DNA of 5,732 nucleotides from positions 1 to 5,732 of the forward strand of contig JAOZRC010000385.1 of assembly GCA_029940345.1 (NCBI GenBank), written 5' to 3'. Each line of letters starts with the position of its first letter. Within the stretch, counting starts at the first letter, position 1. Below are positions 5,711 to 5,732 of the stretch, piece by piece. This stretch comes from Desulfobacterales bacterium. GTDB taxonomy: Bacteria; Desulfobacterota; Desulfobacteria; Desulfobacterales; JAUCGF01. The position numbers were made by a program, and so were the translations under genes. The notes under the pieces were generated by a model, which was not told the origin of the DNA, ran no database searches, and worked only from the letters and a program-made list of their open reading frames with translations.

Positions 5711-5732
5711 ATGAAAACTGATCATTCATCTT
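5711..5732 (+). CDS. Start of an unidentified gene (3' end outside window)
   Basis: ATG at 5711 opens a frame that reads MKTDHSS before the window ends. AGAGGG at 5702-5707 is a good ribosome-site sequence but lies only three bases from the ATG, which is short. The sigma-54 promoter at 5627-5644 points into it. Seven residues are too few to assign a function; control by RpoN suggests a conditionally expressed product. Confidence 0.45.

Overview
The window reads as ordinary bacterial chromosome with a small accessory component. It has Shine-Dalgarno-led genes, a DOXP/MEP-pathway gene (ispF) beside cysS, and a good sigma-54-type promoter at the right edge. These suggest a Gram-negative-like bacterium. 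A Desulfobacterota-type (deltaproteobacterial) origin is my best guess, from gene style and the ispF-cysS pairing, but the sequence does not prove it.

Left part (1-1886, + strand): the C-terminal part of a MoxR-like AAA+ ATPase, cut by the window edge, is followed three bases later by a complete DUF2201/VWA-like protein with an intact MIDAS metal site. The pair is a typical ATPase plus VWA partner unit, probably a chaperone or remodelling system of unknown substrate. Between this unit and the convergent gene that follows lies a 182-bp nested palindrome (1892-2073). Its outer arms are 28 bp and its inner arms 26 bp, with one mismatch each, and it looks like a non-autonomous mobile element (MITE/REPIN-like). 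A second, smaller inverted repeat built of doubled hexamers (2071-2136) abuts it.

Middle part (2140-4972): an HD-superfamily hydrolase (COG2316-like) lies on the minus strand, divergent from ispF. The AT-rich spacer (2740-2967) carries a near-consensus sigma-70 promoter for ispF with a small operator-like palindrome just after the predicted transcription start. ispF (isoprenoid precursor synthesis) and cysS (cysteinyl-tRNA synthetase) follow in the same direction with a 73-base gap, and both look intact.

Right part (4973-5732): a compact two-gene module of a 67-aa putative antitoxin and an 83-aa RelE/ParE-type toxin, with start and stop overlapping by one base, follows cysS on the same strand. 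It is A-rich, and the antitoxin gene contains a run of nine A. After about 130 bases with only weak hairpins comes a -24/-12 (sigma-54) promoter with exact GG-N10-GC spacing. Two direct 10-bp repeats lie 11 bp apart at and after the predicted start, followed by the first codons of a gene that runs out of the window.

I found no rRNA, tRNA, CRISPR array or complete transposase. The least explained items are the 182-bp palindrome with its hexamer repeat neighbour and the sigma-54 leader with its spaced repeats. No clearly new multi-gene system is visible.
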